Assembly (NCBI RefSeq): GCF_022984075.1
Contig: NZ_JALAAD010000001.1
Coordinates: 372,001-436,000, forward strand
Origin: Synechococcus sp. C9
GTDB lineage: Bacteria; Cyanobacteriota; Cyanobacteriia; Gloeomargaritales; Gloeomargaritaceae
DNA length: 64,000 bases
Direction of reading: 5' to 3'
The translations under genes and the position numbers were made by a program. The notes beneath the pieces are model-generated. The model did not search any database, was not told where the DNA came from, and was given only the letters and a program-made list of their open reading frames with translations. Below, one piece after another: positions 20,102 through 27,219 of this stretch (positions are counted from its first letter, which is position 1; the number at the start of each line of letters is the position of its first letter).

Positions 20102-20246
20102 GGCGTTGCTGAATGTAGATATGATTTCCCTCATCCCCCGCTTTTTCTGTAAGGAGAAAGGAGCCAGAATCTCGTCCCCTCACCCATTGGAAAAGGGTTA
20201 GAGTAAAGGCACATTTTAAGAATTCATACCTCTGTTCAGCAACACC
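20102..20246. mobile_element. MITE-like element with GGCGTTGCTGAA ends
   Basis: About 145 bases bounded by imperfect inverted ends of about 26 bases: the left reads GGCGTTGCTGAATGTAGATA and the right, on the other strand, GGTGTTGCTGAACAGAGGTA. No transposase and no obvious target duplication. The ends resemble those of some IS5-group elements from memory; this was not checked against a database. It stops seven bases short of the isiX stop codon. Confidence 0.6.
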
Positions 20247-20253
20247 ACAGACC

Positions 20254-21612
20254 CTAATTTCCTACCCCGTACCACCGTTGGGGCGTTTGGGGGCGACGCT
20301 GGGATGGCTTGGTCGCCGCCGGGGCGTAGAAGCTCCCCATACTGGGTTCTGCCCGTCGTTCTAGCCGAGGGGCTGGCTCGTAAAATACGAGGGTTCGCCA
20401 GTGGTACACCGCTTGATACAGGGTGGTTTTCACCCCATTGATCCCCCGCAGGGATGGGGCTTGCCAACCCCGCACCGGTTCGTAGATGGCTTCCGTGCCT
20501 TGGGGTGTGAGGGCGGGAGCGGGTACCAAGCGTGGCTCGTACACCACATCCAGAAGCGGTTGGGGTTCACACTGGAACTGGGGTTGGTACACCGCCTGGG
20601 CTTCCGCCCGCCAAGACCGGAACATTTGCCCCACATCCAGCCCCATCGCCCGCTGGAAATGCCATAGCCCCCCTTGCAGGAAAAAGAAGGCTAGGTAAAA
20701 GTGGGCATTTGCCAACCACACCCGGGACGAATAGCCCCCCGTGCCCGTCGGGTCGAAGTAGTAGGGCGTGAACTGCGACTTGAGTTCCAGAGCAGGGCCG
20801 TAAAATTCCACCGGGTAGGCGAGGGTATTAAACCCGCAGTAGTAGGAAGCGGCAAACCCCGCCAGGGCAATCCCAAACAGGGAATAGCTCAAAATCCCAT
20901 CGGCGGAAAACAAAAAGCGGTTTTTTACCCAACCAAAAGGCGGCACCAGGATATGCCACGTCCCCCCCAAAAACAACAGCAATGCCACAAGGATATGCCC
21001 ACCCACCAGGTCTTCCAGGTTATTCACATCAAACAGATGGGTGCGGTAATCCCACAGGGCAAATACATCTAAATTTGGCTGGCTCACCACCCGCACCTGC
21101 CCCAAGGTGGCATCGTACAAACCGCCCAAAAACATGGCTTTGGCAACCAAAAGTAGGGCACCGAACCCCAAGATCAACAGGTGGTGCCCCAAAATGAACC
21201 CCAACTTCGCCGCATCATCCCAGCGAAAATGAAATTTGCCCACCGGCGGTTGGGACATTTCCAAACTGGCGGGTAGTTTTTGCCGATGGAACCAGGCACC
21301 CCACGCCAATACCCCGGCGGCTACCAGATGAAAACCCGCCACCGCCACGAAGGGAAACGTATTGACAATCTGCCCGCCCTCGCCCACGCCCAGCCCCAAG
21401 GTCGCCAAGTGGGGGAGCAAAATTAACCCCTGTGCGTACATCGGGACTTTGGGGTTATACTTTGCCAGTTCAAACAGGGTAAAGGCACCCGCCCAGAGCA
21501 TGATCAATGCCCCCTGCGCCACGTGTGCCACAATAAACGTATTGGATTGGTGAATAAACCGGGCATTACCCGCCCACCAAGGATAGGGGGACAGGCTGGA
21601 ATCTCGTTTCAT
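20254..21612 (-). CDS. isiX: IsiX-type chlorophyll-binding antenna protein (IsiA/Pcb/CP43 family) with long C-terminal tail
   Basis: 452 aa. Six membrane spans near residues 25-50, 84-108, 137-162, 201-224, 240-262 and 297-320 carry the His residues that ligate chlorophyll in this family ([40 protein letters not shown]). The opening PWWAGNARF is that of IsiA. The lumenal loop between spans 5 and 6 is short, as in IsiA/Pcb and unlike CP43. Unlike IsiA (about 340 aa), it continues for about 115 residues rich in Pro and Tyr, with repeated Y-x-P units (VYQP, VYEP, IYEP, FYEP, FYAP). The ATG at 21612 is preceded by AAGGTG. Position after apcD4 and apcB3 supports the IsiX assignment; a light-harvesting role next to photosystem I is inferred from the family. 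Confidence 0.85.
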   Translation of the reverse strand: MKRDSSLSPYPWWAGNARFIHQSNTFIVAHVAQGALIMLWAGAFTLFELAKYNPKVPMYAQGLILLPHLATLGLGVGEGGQIVNTFPFVAVAGFHLVAAGVLAWGAWFHRQKLPASLEMSQPPVGKFHFRWDDAAKLGFILGHHLLILGFGALLLVAKAMFLGGLYDATLGQVRVVSQPNLDVFALWDYRTHLFDVNNLEDLVGGHILVALLLFLGGTWHILVPPFGWVKNRFLFSADGILSYSLFGIALAGFAASYYCGFNTLAYPVEFYGPALELKSQFTPYYFDPTGTGGYSSRVWLANAHFYLAFFFLQGGLWHFQRAMGLDVGQMFRSWRAEAQAVYQPQFQCEPQPLLDVVYEPRLVPAPALTPQGTEAIYEPVRGWQAPSLRGINGVKTTLYQAVYHWRTLVFYEPAPRLERRAEPSMGSFYAPAATKPSQRRPQTPQRWYGVGN

Positions 21613-21644
21613 AACAGCACCTTTTGCATGAATAAACATGAGTT

Positions 21645-21766
21645 ATGGCAATCTCAAATGATTCATCAACATCGCCAATTACCTCAGAATCAGAGCGGAA
21701 AAATTTCCTTCAACCCTGGACGATTCAAAGAATTAGCTTCGCTCACGATTCACATGAGATTGCCAT
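21645..21766. repeat. Inverted repeat between apcB3 and isiX
   Basis: ATGGCAATCTCA at 21645-21656 and its perfect reverse complement at 21755-21766, with partial pairing continuing inward (AATGATTC against TGTGAATC). The arms enclose about 98 bases with no gene. It may be a small mobile element, or an RNA stem that separates expression of isiX from the two phycobiliprotein genes. The left arm lies just upstream of the isiX start. Confidence 0.65.
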
Positions 21767-21780
21767 CCTTCTCTTGGCGA

Positions 21781-22266
21781 TTAGGTCAAACCAGCGATGA
21801 TGTGATCCAGATAAACTGCGAGTTCCTGACCCGCTTCCGCCCCCACGCTGGCATTGAGCACTTCTTTCATCGCATTCAGGGCTTCCACCACCCGGTCAAT
21901 CGGCACCCCCAGCGCCGTGTAGGTTTCTTTCAAACCATTCAATACCCGCTCATCCAGAATGGACGCATCCGCCGCCAACATGGCATAGGTAGCATAGCGC
22001 AAAAAGTAGCTCAAATCCCGCAAACAAGCTGCATAGCGACGGGTCGGGTACATATTTCCCCCCGGCAGGGTAATGTCGCCGTAGAGCAAACTTTTTGCCA
22101 CCGTCTTGCTAATAATGTCACTGGCGGTCGCACTAATAATACCGGCGGCTTTGACCCGCATGGCACCCCGTTGGAAGTATTTATTGAGTTGATCCAAGGC
22201 GGCACTATTGAGATATTGCCCCTGCTCATCGGCGGGGTTAATCAGGGCAGTAATCGTATCTTGCAT
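21781..22266 (-). CDS. apcB3: Allophycocyanin beta-subunit paralogue (ApcB3-type)
   Basis: 161 aa phycobiliprotein. Phycocyanobilin would attach to Cys81 in YAACLRDL; Asn71 in PGGNMY sits where allophycocyanin beta carries methyl-asparagine. The whole sequence aligns with ApcB (MQD.IT..IN start, [15 protein letters not shown]). It lies between apcD4 (120-base gap) and isiX (168 bases before the isiX start), the order of the low-light apcD4-apcB3-isiX set; this order is why I give the paralogue name. AGAGGAG precedes the ATG. It probably pairs with ApcD4 in a far-red-absorbing allophycocyanin. Confidence 0.9.
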   Translation of the reverse strand: MQDTITALINPADEQGQYLNSAALDQLNKYFQRGAMRVKAAGIISATASDIISKTVAKSLLYGDITLPGGNMYPTRRYAACLRDLSYFLRYATYAMLAADASILDERVLNGLKETYTALGVPIDRVVEALNAMKEVLNASVGAEAGQELAVYLDHIIAGLT

Positions 22267-22386
22267 GATGTCTCCTCTAGGTAAATCATTGGGCTAAGAT
22301 TATCCATCGGTATCCTGGCAATGAACCCCATAAAATTCACCATTGATTGGCTGGAGAATGGAGTTTGATTACAGGAATTTTGGAAC

Positions 22387-22860
22387 TTAAAATGCACGGA
22401 TCAAACGGTCAAAATAGGGAGCGGCTAACGCCATTTCTTCCGCAGACATCAGACCAGCGGCTACTTCCTTGAGACTTGCCATCGCCATCCGCAAATTGGC
22501 TAAAGGCACCCCCAAAGATACATACATTTCCCGCATCCCATTCAAGCCAATATCTTCCAAAGGTTTATCATTCCCAGCCAAGACACAATAGCTCACCAAA
22601 CGGATGTACCACCCCTGATCCCGTTGGCAGAGGGCGGTTTTTTGAGCATTGCCCCGATTGCTGGGAGTATTGGGACATTTTGCCCAAAAACGCTTGCTCC
22701 CTTCTTCCACAATCTTCTTTTCGTTGGCGGCGAGTTTTTCTGCCACCCGAATCCGCAATGCCCCCTTGCTAAAAAACTCTTCCAATTTGTTCAATTCGGT
22801 ACTGCTGAGGAACCGTTCAGCAGCGTCCGACTGGGCGATCACCTGCGCAACAAGACTCAT
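22387..22860 (-). CDS. apcD4: Divergent allophycocyanin alpha-subunit (ApcD4-type)
   Basis: 157 aa, slightly shorter than core ApcA (161 aa). The bilin-binding region reads ALCQRDQGWYIRLVSY, keeping Cys78 and the Asp81 that contacts the chromophore nitrogens. The surroundings differ strongly from ApcA: Trp59 and Trp84, the loop PNTPSNRGNAQ, and extra cysteines at 62 and 92. Changed aromatic packing round the bilin is typical of the far-red-shifted ApcD paralogues. First gene of the cluster. A purified product of the homologous pair is known from published work to absorb far-red light; that this copy does so is inference. Confidence 0.87.
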   Translation of the reverse strand: MSLVAQVIAQSDAAERFLSSTELNKLEEFFSKGALRIRVAEKLAANEKKIVEEGSKRFWAKCPNTPSNRGNAQKTALCQRDQGWYIRLVSYCVLAGNDKPLEDIGLNGMREMYVSLGVPLANLRMAMASLKEVAAGLMSAEEMALAAPYFDRLIRAF

Positions 22861-22988
22861 GGTTTTTGATTAAAATAATGGACTACAGATAACACAATAA
22901 AATGAAGCCTAAAGCAATGGAACACATTATGAAGAAAAAGTTGTGATTTGAAATAAATGTGCAACAAACAAATCCCGGTTCATGTACT

Positions 22989-23030
22989 ACAAATTGTGTG
23001 ACAAAAAATGTAACAAATTGTGTGACAAAA
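22989..23030. promoter_or_regulatory. Tandem 18-base direct repeats upstream of apcD4
   Basis: ACAAATTGTGTGACAAAA occurs at 22989-23006 and again, identically, at 23013-23030, a 24-base period. The pair lies 129-170 bases upstream of the apcD4 start codon. Read on the apcD4 strand it gives TTTGTTACATTTTTTGTCAC, in which GTTACATT resembles a half site of the RpaB-binding HLR1 motif. It may be an operator for the antenna cluster or a relic of a transposon end; the sequence alone cannot decide. Confidence 0.5.
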
Positions 23031-23050
23031 CCGTACGGCACGGCTTCATT

Positions 23051-23166
23051 TAAGGGAACCTCTATTGATTTGAACCAATCATCAATCCCATCGTGGGAAT
23101 GCCCCTATTACCCAGAACCAAGGGTGGGAGTGCCCCCCTGCGACCTAATTTTTAGAAATGCCCTTA
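23051..23166. mobile_element. Dispersed repeat, copy 3 (complete MITE-like form)
   Basis: About 116 bases bounded by TAAGGGAACCTCT and AGAAATGCCCTTA, an imperfect inverted pair that includes a possible TA duplication at each side. Inside is CCAGAACCAAGG, then the GC-rich block and TGCGACCTAATTTTTAG, as in the other copies. No coding capacity. It lies between the apcD4 promoter region and the TldD/PmbA gene. Confidence 0.75.
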
Positions 23167-23250
23167 TGGGAGCCACGCACGACCCAGGTATCCGCTGATC
23201 CCGATGCCATGCCCGAGATGCCATAATAAACGGGATGGGCAGGAATTTTT

Positions 23251-24585
23251 ATGGCTGATTTCATCGCCGCTATTGCGGAAAGTTGGCAGACCTGCGTGAC
23301 CGCCTTGGCAGACCTATCCCTAGCCTGGCGGGCGGAGTTGGTGGCGGAGTCCAGCGATTTTGTGCGGTTTAATGGGGGGGCAATCCGTCAAAGTGGGACG
23401 GTGCAGGATGCCCAGATGCAATTAACCCTGATGACCCAGGGACGCAGTGGCTATCGGCGGTTCCCGTTGATGGGGGTGCCTGCTATAGATGAGGCGCAAT
23501 TGCGGGAAGCGGTGGCGGCACTGTGCCAGGAGGTGCCCGAATTGCCCCCGGACCCGTTTTTGGTACTGCCGGAGGGGTCGCAACACAGCCGGGTTGAGCA
23601 AGAGGGAGCGATTCCCCCGGTGACGGAGGTGATCCCCGCCATTGTCGGTGCGGTGCGGGGTCTGGATTTCACGGGATTGTATGCGGGGGGACCCCAGGTG
23701 CGAGCCTATGCGGATAGTGCGGGGCAAGCCCACTGGTTTCAAACCGTATCCTTTAATTTGGACTACTCTCTATTTAATGCCCAGCAACGGGCGGTGAAGG
23801 GTTATTACGCCGACCGGACGTGGGATTTAGCCGCTTTTTGTGCCCAAATTCAGGGGTTAAGCACCCAGTTGCAGTTCCTGGCTCAACCGGCGAAAACCCT
23901 GCCCCCCGGTCGTTACCGGACTTATTTTGCCCCAGCGGCGGTGGCGGAATTGGTGGGGATGTTGTCCTGGGGGGGGGTGAGTGAGGCGGCGATGCGCCAG
24001 GGTACCAGTGCCCTTTTACCGCTCCGGCGGGGGGAACGGCGGTTGGCGGACAGCTTTCACTTGCGGGAAAATTTCCAGGCGATTCCTGCGCCCCGGTTCA
24101 ATGACCAGGGGGATTTGGCACCGGCGCAGTTGGACCTCATTTCCCAGGGGGAGTTACAGCAAACCTTAATTAGTCAGCGCACGGCGAAGGAATACGGTTT
24201 AACCCCGAATGGAGCCGTACAGGGGGAGTACCTGCGGGCACCGGAAATTGCACCGGGAACCTTGGCTGAGGATGAAATTTTAACCACCCTTGACCAAGGT
24301 TTGTATATTGCCAACTTGCACTATTTGAACTGGAGTGACCAGGCAACGGGGCGGATTACGGGCATGACCCGCTATGCCTGTTTTTGGGTGGAGCAGGGGC
24401 GGTGGGTGGCTCCCATTGAAAATCTCCGGTTTGATGAAAGTCTTTATCATTTTTGGGGTGAAGGTTTGCTGGGGTTAACCGCAACCCAAACCCTCATTCC
24501 CGCTACGGATACCTATGAGCATCGGAGCTTGGGGGGGGTGTTGGTGCCGGGGATGTTGGTGCAGGATTTTAGCTATACGTTGTAA
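23251..24585 (+). CDS. TldD/PmbA-family protein
   Basis: 444 aa belonging to the TldD/PmbA (modulator of gyrase) superfamily. In E. coli, TldD and PmbA/TldE form a heterodimeric metalloprotease that degrades unfolded peptides and matures microcin B17. No HExxxH zinc site is visible, so it is of the PmbA/TldE type or a divergent solitary form. Recognisable family regions are RGLDFTGLYAGG in the middle and GRITGMTRYACFWVEQGR and PIENLRFDES near the C-terminus. The ATG at 23251 gives the only sensible N-terminus. The partner is not in the window. Confidence 0.82.
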   Translation: MADFIAAIAESWQTCVTALADLSLAWRAELVAESSDFVRFNGGAIRQSGTVQDAQMQLTLMTQGRSGYRRFPLMGVPAIDEAQLREAVAALCQEVPELPPDPFLVLPEGSQHSRVEQEGAIPPVTEVIPAIVGAVRGLDFTGLYAGGPQVRAYADSAGQAHWFQTVSFNLDYSLFNAQQRAVKGYYADRTWDLAAFCAQIQGLSTQLQFLAQPAKTLPPGRYRTYFAPAAVAELVGMLSWGGVSEAAMRQGTSALLPLRRGERRLADSFHLRENFQAIPAPRFNDQGDLAPAQLDLISQGELQQTLISQRTAKEYGLTPNGAVQGEYLRAPEIAPGTLAEDEILTTLDQGLYIANLHYLNWSDQATGRITGMTRYACFWVEQGRWVAPIENLRFDESLYHFWGEGLLGLTATQTLIPATDTYEHRSLGGVLVPGMLVQDFSYTL

Positions 24586-24640
24586 TGTGTAATTCACGCC
24601 GGGGATGAATGATTGACCAGGGCTTTGTTTGAGCAATTCT

Positions 24641-24713
24641 GGGGCACTTCTAAAAATGGGTCGTAGGGACACCGCCCTATGCCTGGTTCTGCGGAGTTTC
24701 TGTTGATGCAATG
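24641..24713 (-). repeat. Dispersed hairpin repeat, copy 4
   Basis: Reverse-oriented, shorter copy: GGCACTTCTAAAAATGGGTC, then GTAGGGACACCGCCCTATGC, CTGGTTCTG and TTTCTGTTGATGCAA. It lies in the gap between the TldD/PmbA gene and the ARC6-IMS gene. Confidence 0.72.
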
Positions 24714-24787
24714 TTCTCGGCAGCCAGGCACCTGGGCAATCCAACCGACAGGATTAAACTAGAATTAGCCACCCCTGGGGGAAGCAG

Positions 24788-25909
24788 ATGGCTGTATCCT
24801 ACCGGCAACTTTTATTGGAACGGGATGGGCAACCGCTCAATGAGTCCCAGGTGCGGCTGTTGTTGCGGCAGGTGCTGAGCCAATTGCGGGGATACCACGA
24901 CCGGCATCAGGCGCATGGGGGGGTGAGTTTGAGTACGATCCAGCAGGTGCCCCACGGGTGTCAGTTGGTGCCCCCAACCCGCACGCCAGCGACCACTACG
25001 CCCCAGCAGGATATTGTGGCCTTGGCACGGGCGGCGGTGACCTTGTTGACCGGCTATCCCCCTAGCCCGGATTGGGTCTGGCAGGAACATTGTGAGATTG
25101 ACCCTACCCTGGCGCAGGTGTTGACCCAGATGTTGGCCGGGGGGTTTGACCAAGCGGGGCAGGTGTTGGCGGTGTTGGTGCCGGAGGATTTTGAAGCCAC
25201 GGAATTTGACACGGTACCCTACCAAACGCCGGTGGTTTCTGCTCCCACGCCCCCGCCCCCCACCCAGCCGATGGCGGCTCAGACGACACCGATGCCGCAT
25301 CCCATTAACCCCCAGGGGGCGACCAAGGTGCCGGTGATGGTGCTGTTGCTGTTGGGTTTGGGATTGGGGGGAATGCTCACGGTGACGGGTGGGTTGGTTT
25401 GGTTTATGTTCCGGCGGCATTCTCCAGCGGTGGTAGCCCCCGCCCCTGAGCAAACTTCCGTGCCATCCCCGCAGGTAGGGGGAAGTGGGGGGCAAAAAAG
25501 TGCCGCCGCACCGACGACCAGCGGTTTCTCCCCTGAGGATGGGGTCGCCCTGGTGGAAGCCTGGTTAGAGGCGAAAAAAACCATCTTTGCCCCGCCCTAT
25601 GATTTGGATTTGGCGGCCAATTTCCTGACGGGCCCCGCCTGGACTGATGTTTCCAAACCGGATGGTTCTGTAGATTGGTTGCGTAAAAATAATACCTATT
25701 ACCGCTATGGGGGGCATCAAGTGACCCTGCAACGACTGCGGAAATCTACTGCCAACCAAGTGGTTTTAGACCTTACCATTCAGGAGCAGTTAAATATTTA
25801 CAAAAATGGGCGTTTGCGCCAAAGTAAAACCGACCGGGATACCTATCGTTTTGACCTGCGCCGGGTGGGGGATACCTGGAAAATCTATGACCGCCGTAGT
25901 GTGAAATAA
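24788..25909 (+). CDS. Membrane protein with kinase-like N-terminus and ARC6-like IMS domain
   Basis: 373 aa. Residues 1-120 resemble the C-lobe of a protein kinase without its catalytic core: LLLRQVLSQLRGYHDRHQAH, where an active kinase would have HRD, then DIVALARAAVTLLTGYPP. A Pro/Thr-rich linker leads to one membrane span near residues 181-207 (VPVMVLLLLGLGLGGMLTV). The last 125 residues match the IMS (ARC6-like) domain: ALVEAWLEAKKTIFAPPYDL ... RYGGHQVTLQ ... RVGDTWKIYD. IMS domains occur in the plastid division proteins ARC6/PARC6 and in cyanobacterial Ser/Thr kinases. A scaffold or sensor role is inferred; it has no visible kinase active site. Confidence 0.72.
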   Translation: MAVSYRQLLLERDGQPLNESQVRLLLRQVLSQLRGYHDRHQAHGGVSLSTIQQVPHGCQLVPPTRTPATTTPQQDIVALARAAVTLLTGYPPSPDWVWQEHCEIDPTLAQVLTQMLAGGFDQAGQVLAVLVPEDFEATEFDTVPYQTPVVSAPTPPPPTQPMAAQTTPMPHPINPQGATKVPVMVLLLLGLGLGGMLTVTGGLVWFMFRRHSPAVVAPAPEQTSVPSPQVGGSGGQKSAAAPTTSGFSPEDGVALVEAWLEAKKTIFAPPYDLDLAANFLTGPAWTDVSKPDGSVDWLRKNNTYYRYGGHQVTLQRLRKSTANQVVLDLTIQEQLNIYKNGRLRQSKTDRDTYRFDLRRVGDTWKIYDRRSVK

Positions 25910-25949
25910 CTAAGAAATTAAACCCATGCGTTTCCCTTTATATTCAATC

Positions 25950-26030
25950 TATAGCAATCCTCCTTGATTAACAAACAGCAATTCTCCAGAACCAAGTACG
26001 GGGGCGGTGCCCCTGCGACCCCTGTTCCAT
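25950..26030 (+). repeat. Dispersed hairpin repeat, copy 5
   Basis: TATAGCAATCCTCCTTGATT, then CAGCAATTCTCCAGAACCAAG, GGGGGCGGTGCCCC and TGCGACCCCTGTT. The centre can form a perfect GGGGC-GGT-GCCCC stem-loop. It lies just upstream of the K+ channel gene. Confidence 0.8.
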
Positions 26031-26082
26031 TCTTATTTAGGATCACTATATCTAACTAAACCCCAAGCCCGTGAGGTCACCT

Positions 26083-27207
26083 GTGTCCCGTCGTTCCCTC
26101 CCCAAATTCATCAAACAAGCGAAGCGACTGCGGGAACGTTGGCGGGTTTCCCCTGGGTTACGCAATTTACTGACAGCCTTAGCCCTATTTTCGGGGGTGC
26201 TGGTCTTGGGGGTTTTTGGGTATTGGGTCTTGGCGGGTTGGCCGTTTTTGGATGCCCTATATATGGTCATCATTACCATTTTTGGGGTGGGATTTGGGGA
26301 GGTGCGCCCCATCAATACCCTGGCCTTACGGCTATTTACGATGTTAATTATTATCCTAGGAAGTGCGGCGGTGGTGGGCACGATTGGGGCTGTGGTTCAG
26401 TTTGTGACGGAAGGGGAAATTAAACAGGTTTTGGAGTCGCAACGGATGCACCAAAAAATTACCCAATTACAGGATCATGTGATTATCTGCGGTTATGGAC
26501 GCATGGGGCAAATCCTGGCGCAACGGGTGTACGAAGCCGGTTTGGACTTTATTGTGTTGGATATTAACGAGGAGCGGATTCGGGAGGCGACCGAACATGG
26601 CTATTTAACCCATCTGGGCAATGCGGAGGATGAGGAAACCCTGGTCTGGGCGGGGGTGGAGCGGGCCCGGGCCTTGGCAACCGTACTCCCGGATGATGCC
26701 CTGAATGTGTTTATCACCCTGACCGCCCGGGGGCTGAATGCGGGGTTGACCATCCTGGCTCGGGGGGAATTTCCGGCGACGGAACGGAAACTGCGCCTGG
26801 CGGGAGCGGACCATGTGGTGCTACCGGCGACGATTGGAGCCATGCGGTTGGCCTATTTGATTACCCACCCCGCCACGATTGACCTGCTGGATCGCAATGA
26901 TGGTAGCAGTACAATTAACGAAATGCTCAACCAAATCAACCTGCGGATGGATGAATTATTGGTGCCGGAACATTCACCCCTAATTGGCTGCACGGTGGGG
27001 GATGTGGAGGTGCGGGGGGAGCGGACGTTTATTGTGGTGGCTCTGCGGCGGGCGGATGGGCTGTTGGTGGATAACCCGGAACGTCATTTAACCGTGCAGG
27101 CGGGGGATACGCTGATTGTGGTGGGGCATCGGAGTGATATGCCTTCCCTGGCGCAAAAATTTCGTCTGCGGCGGCAAATGCAGTATCGGGGTGCCCGCCA
27201 AAGTTAA
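26083..27207 (+). CDS. Two-span potassium channel with RCK (TrkA-N/TrkA-C) domains
   Basis: 374 aa from the GTG at 26083, which has GAGG at a good distance; GTG at 26071 is an alternative. Two membrane spans (residues about 29-51 and 84-109) flank a pore loop whose filter reads TIFGVGFGE in place of the usual TVGYGD. The cytoplasmic part has a Rossmann RCK domain (HVIICGYGRMGQILAQRV, with acidic VLDINEER after the second strand) and a TrkA-C domain (GCTVGDVEVRGE). Such channels, like MthK, are gated by ligands bound to RCK rings. The altered filter still keeps the G-x-G-F-G backbone, so K+ selectivity is likely but not certain. Confidence 0.88.
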   Translation: MSRRSLPKFIKQAKRLRERWRVSPGLRNLLTALALFSGVLVLGVFGYWVLAGWPFLDALYMVIITIFGVGFGEVRPINTLALRLFTMLIIILGSAAVVGTIGAVVQFVTEGEIKQVLESQRMHQKITQLQDHVIICGYGRMGQILAQRVYEAGLDFIVLDINEERIREATEHGYLTHLGNAEDEETLVWAGVERARALATVLPDDALNVFITLTARGLNAGLTILARGEFPATERKLRLAGADHVVLPATIGAMRLAYLITHPATIDLLDRNDGSSTINEMLNQINLRMDELLVPEHSPLIGCTVGDVEVRGERTFIVVALRRADGLLVDNPERHLTVQAGDTLIVVGHRSDMPSLAQKFRLRRQMQYRGARQS

Positions 27208-27219
27208 GGTTCCTCAGGG

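Noticed and set aside
20254-21612. Calling the antenna protein CP43 (PsbC).
   Set aside because: The loop between spans 5 and 6 is short and the N-terminus matches IsiA; CP43 has a large lumenal loop there.
22981-23040. A full Tn7-like or CRISPR-associated transposon near the TGTAC plus direct repeats.
   Set aside because: No tnsB, tnsC, tniQ, Cas12k or CRISPR array is present; at most a lone end, so it is kept only as a possibility in a finding.
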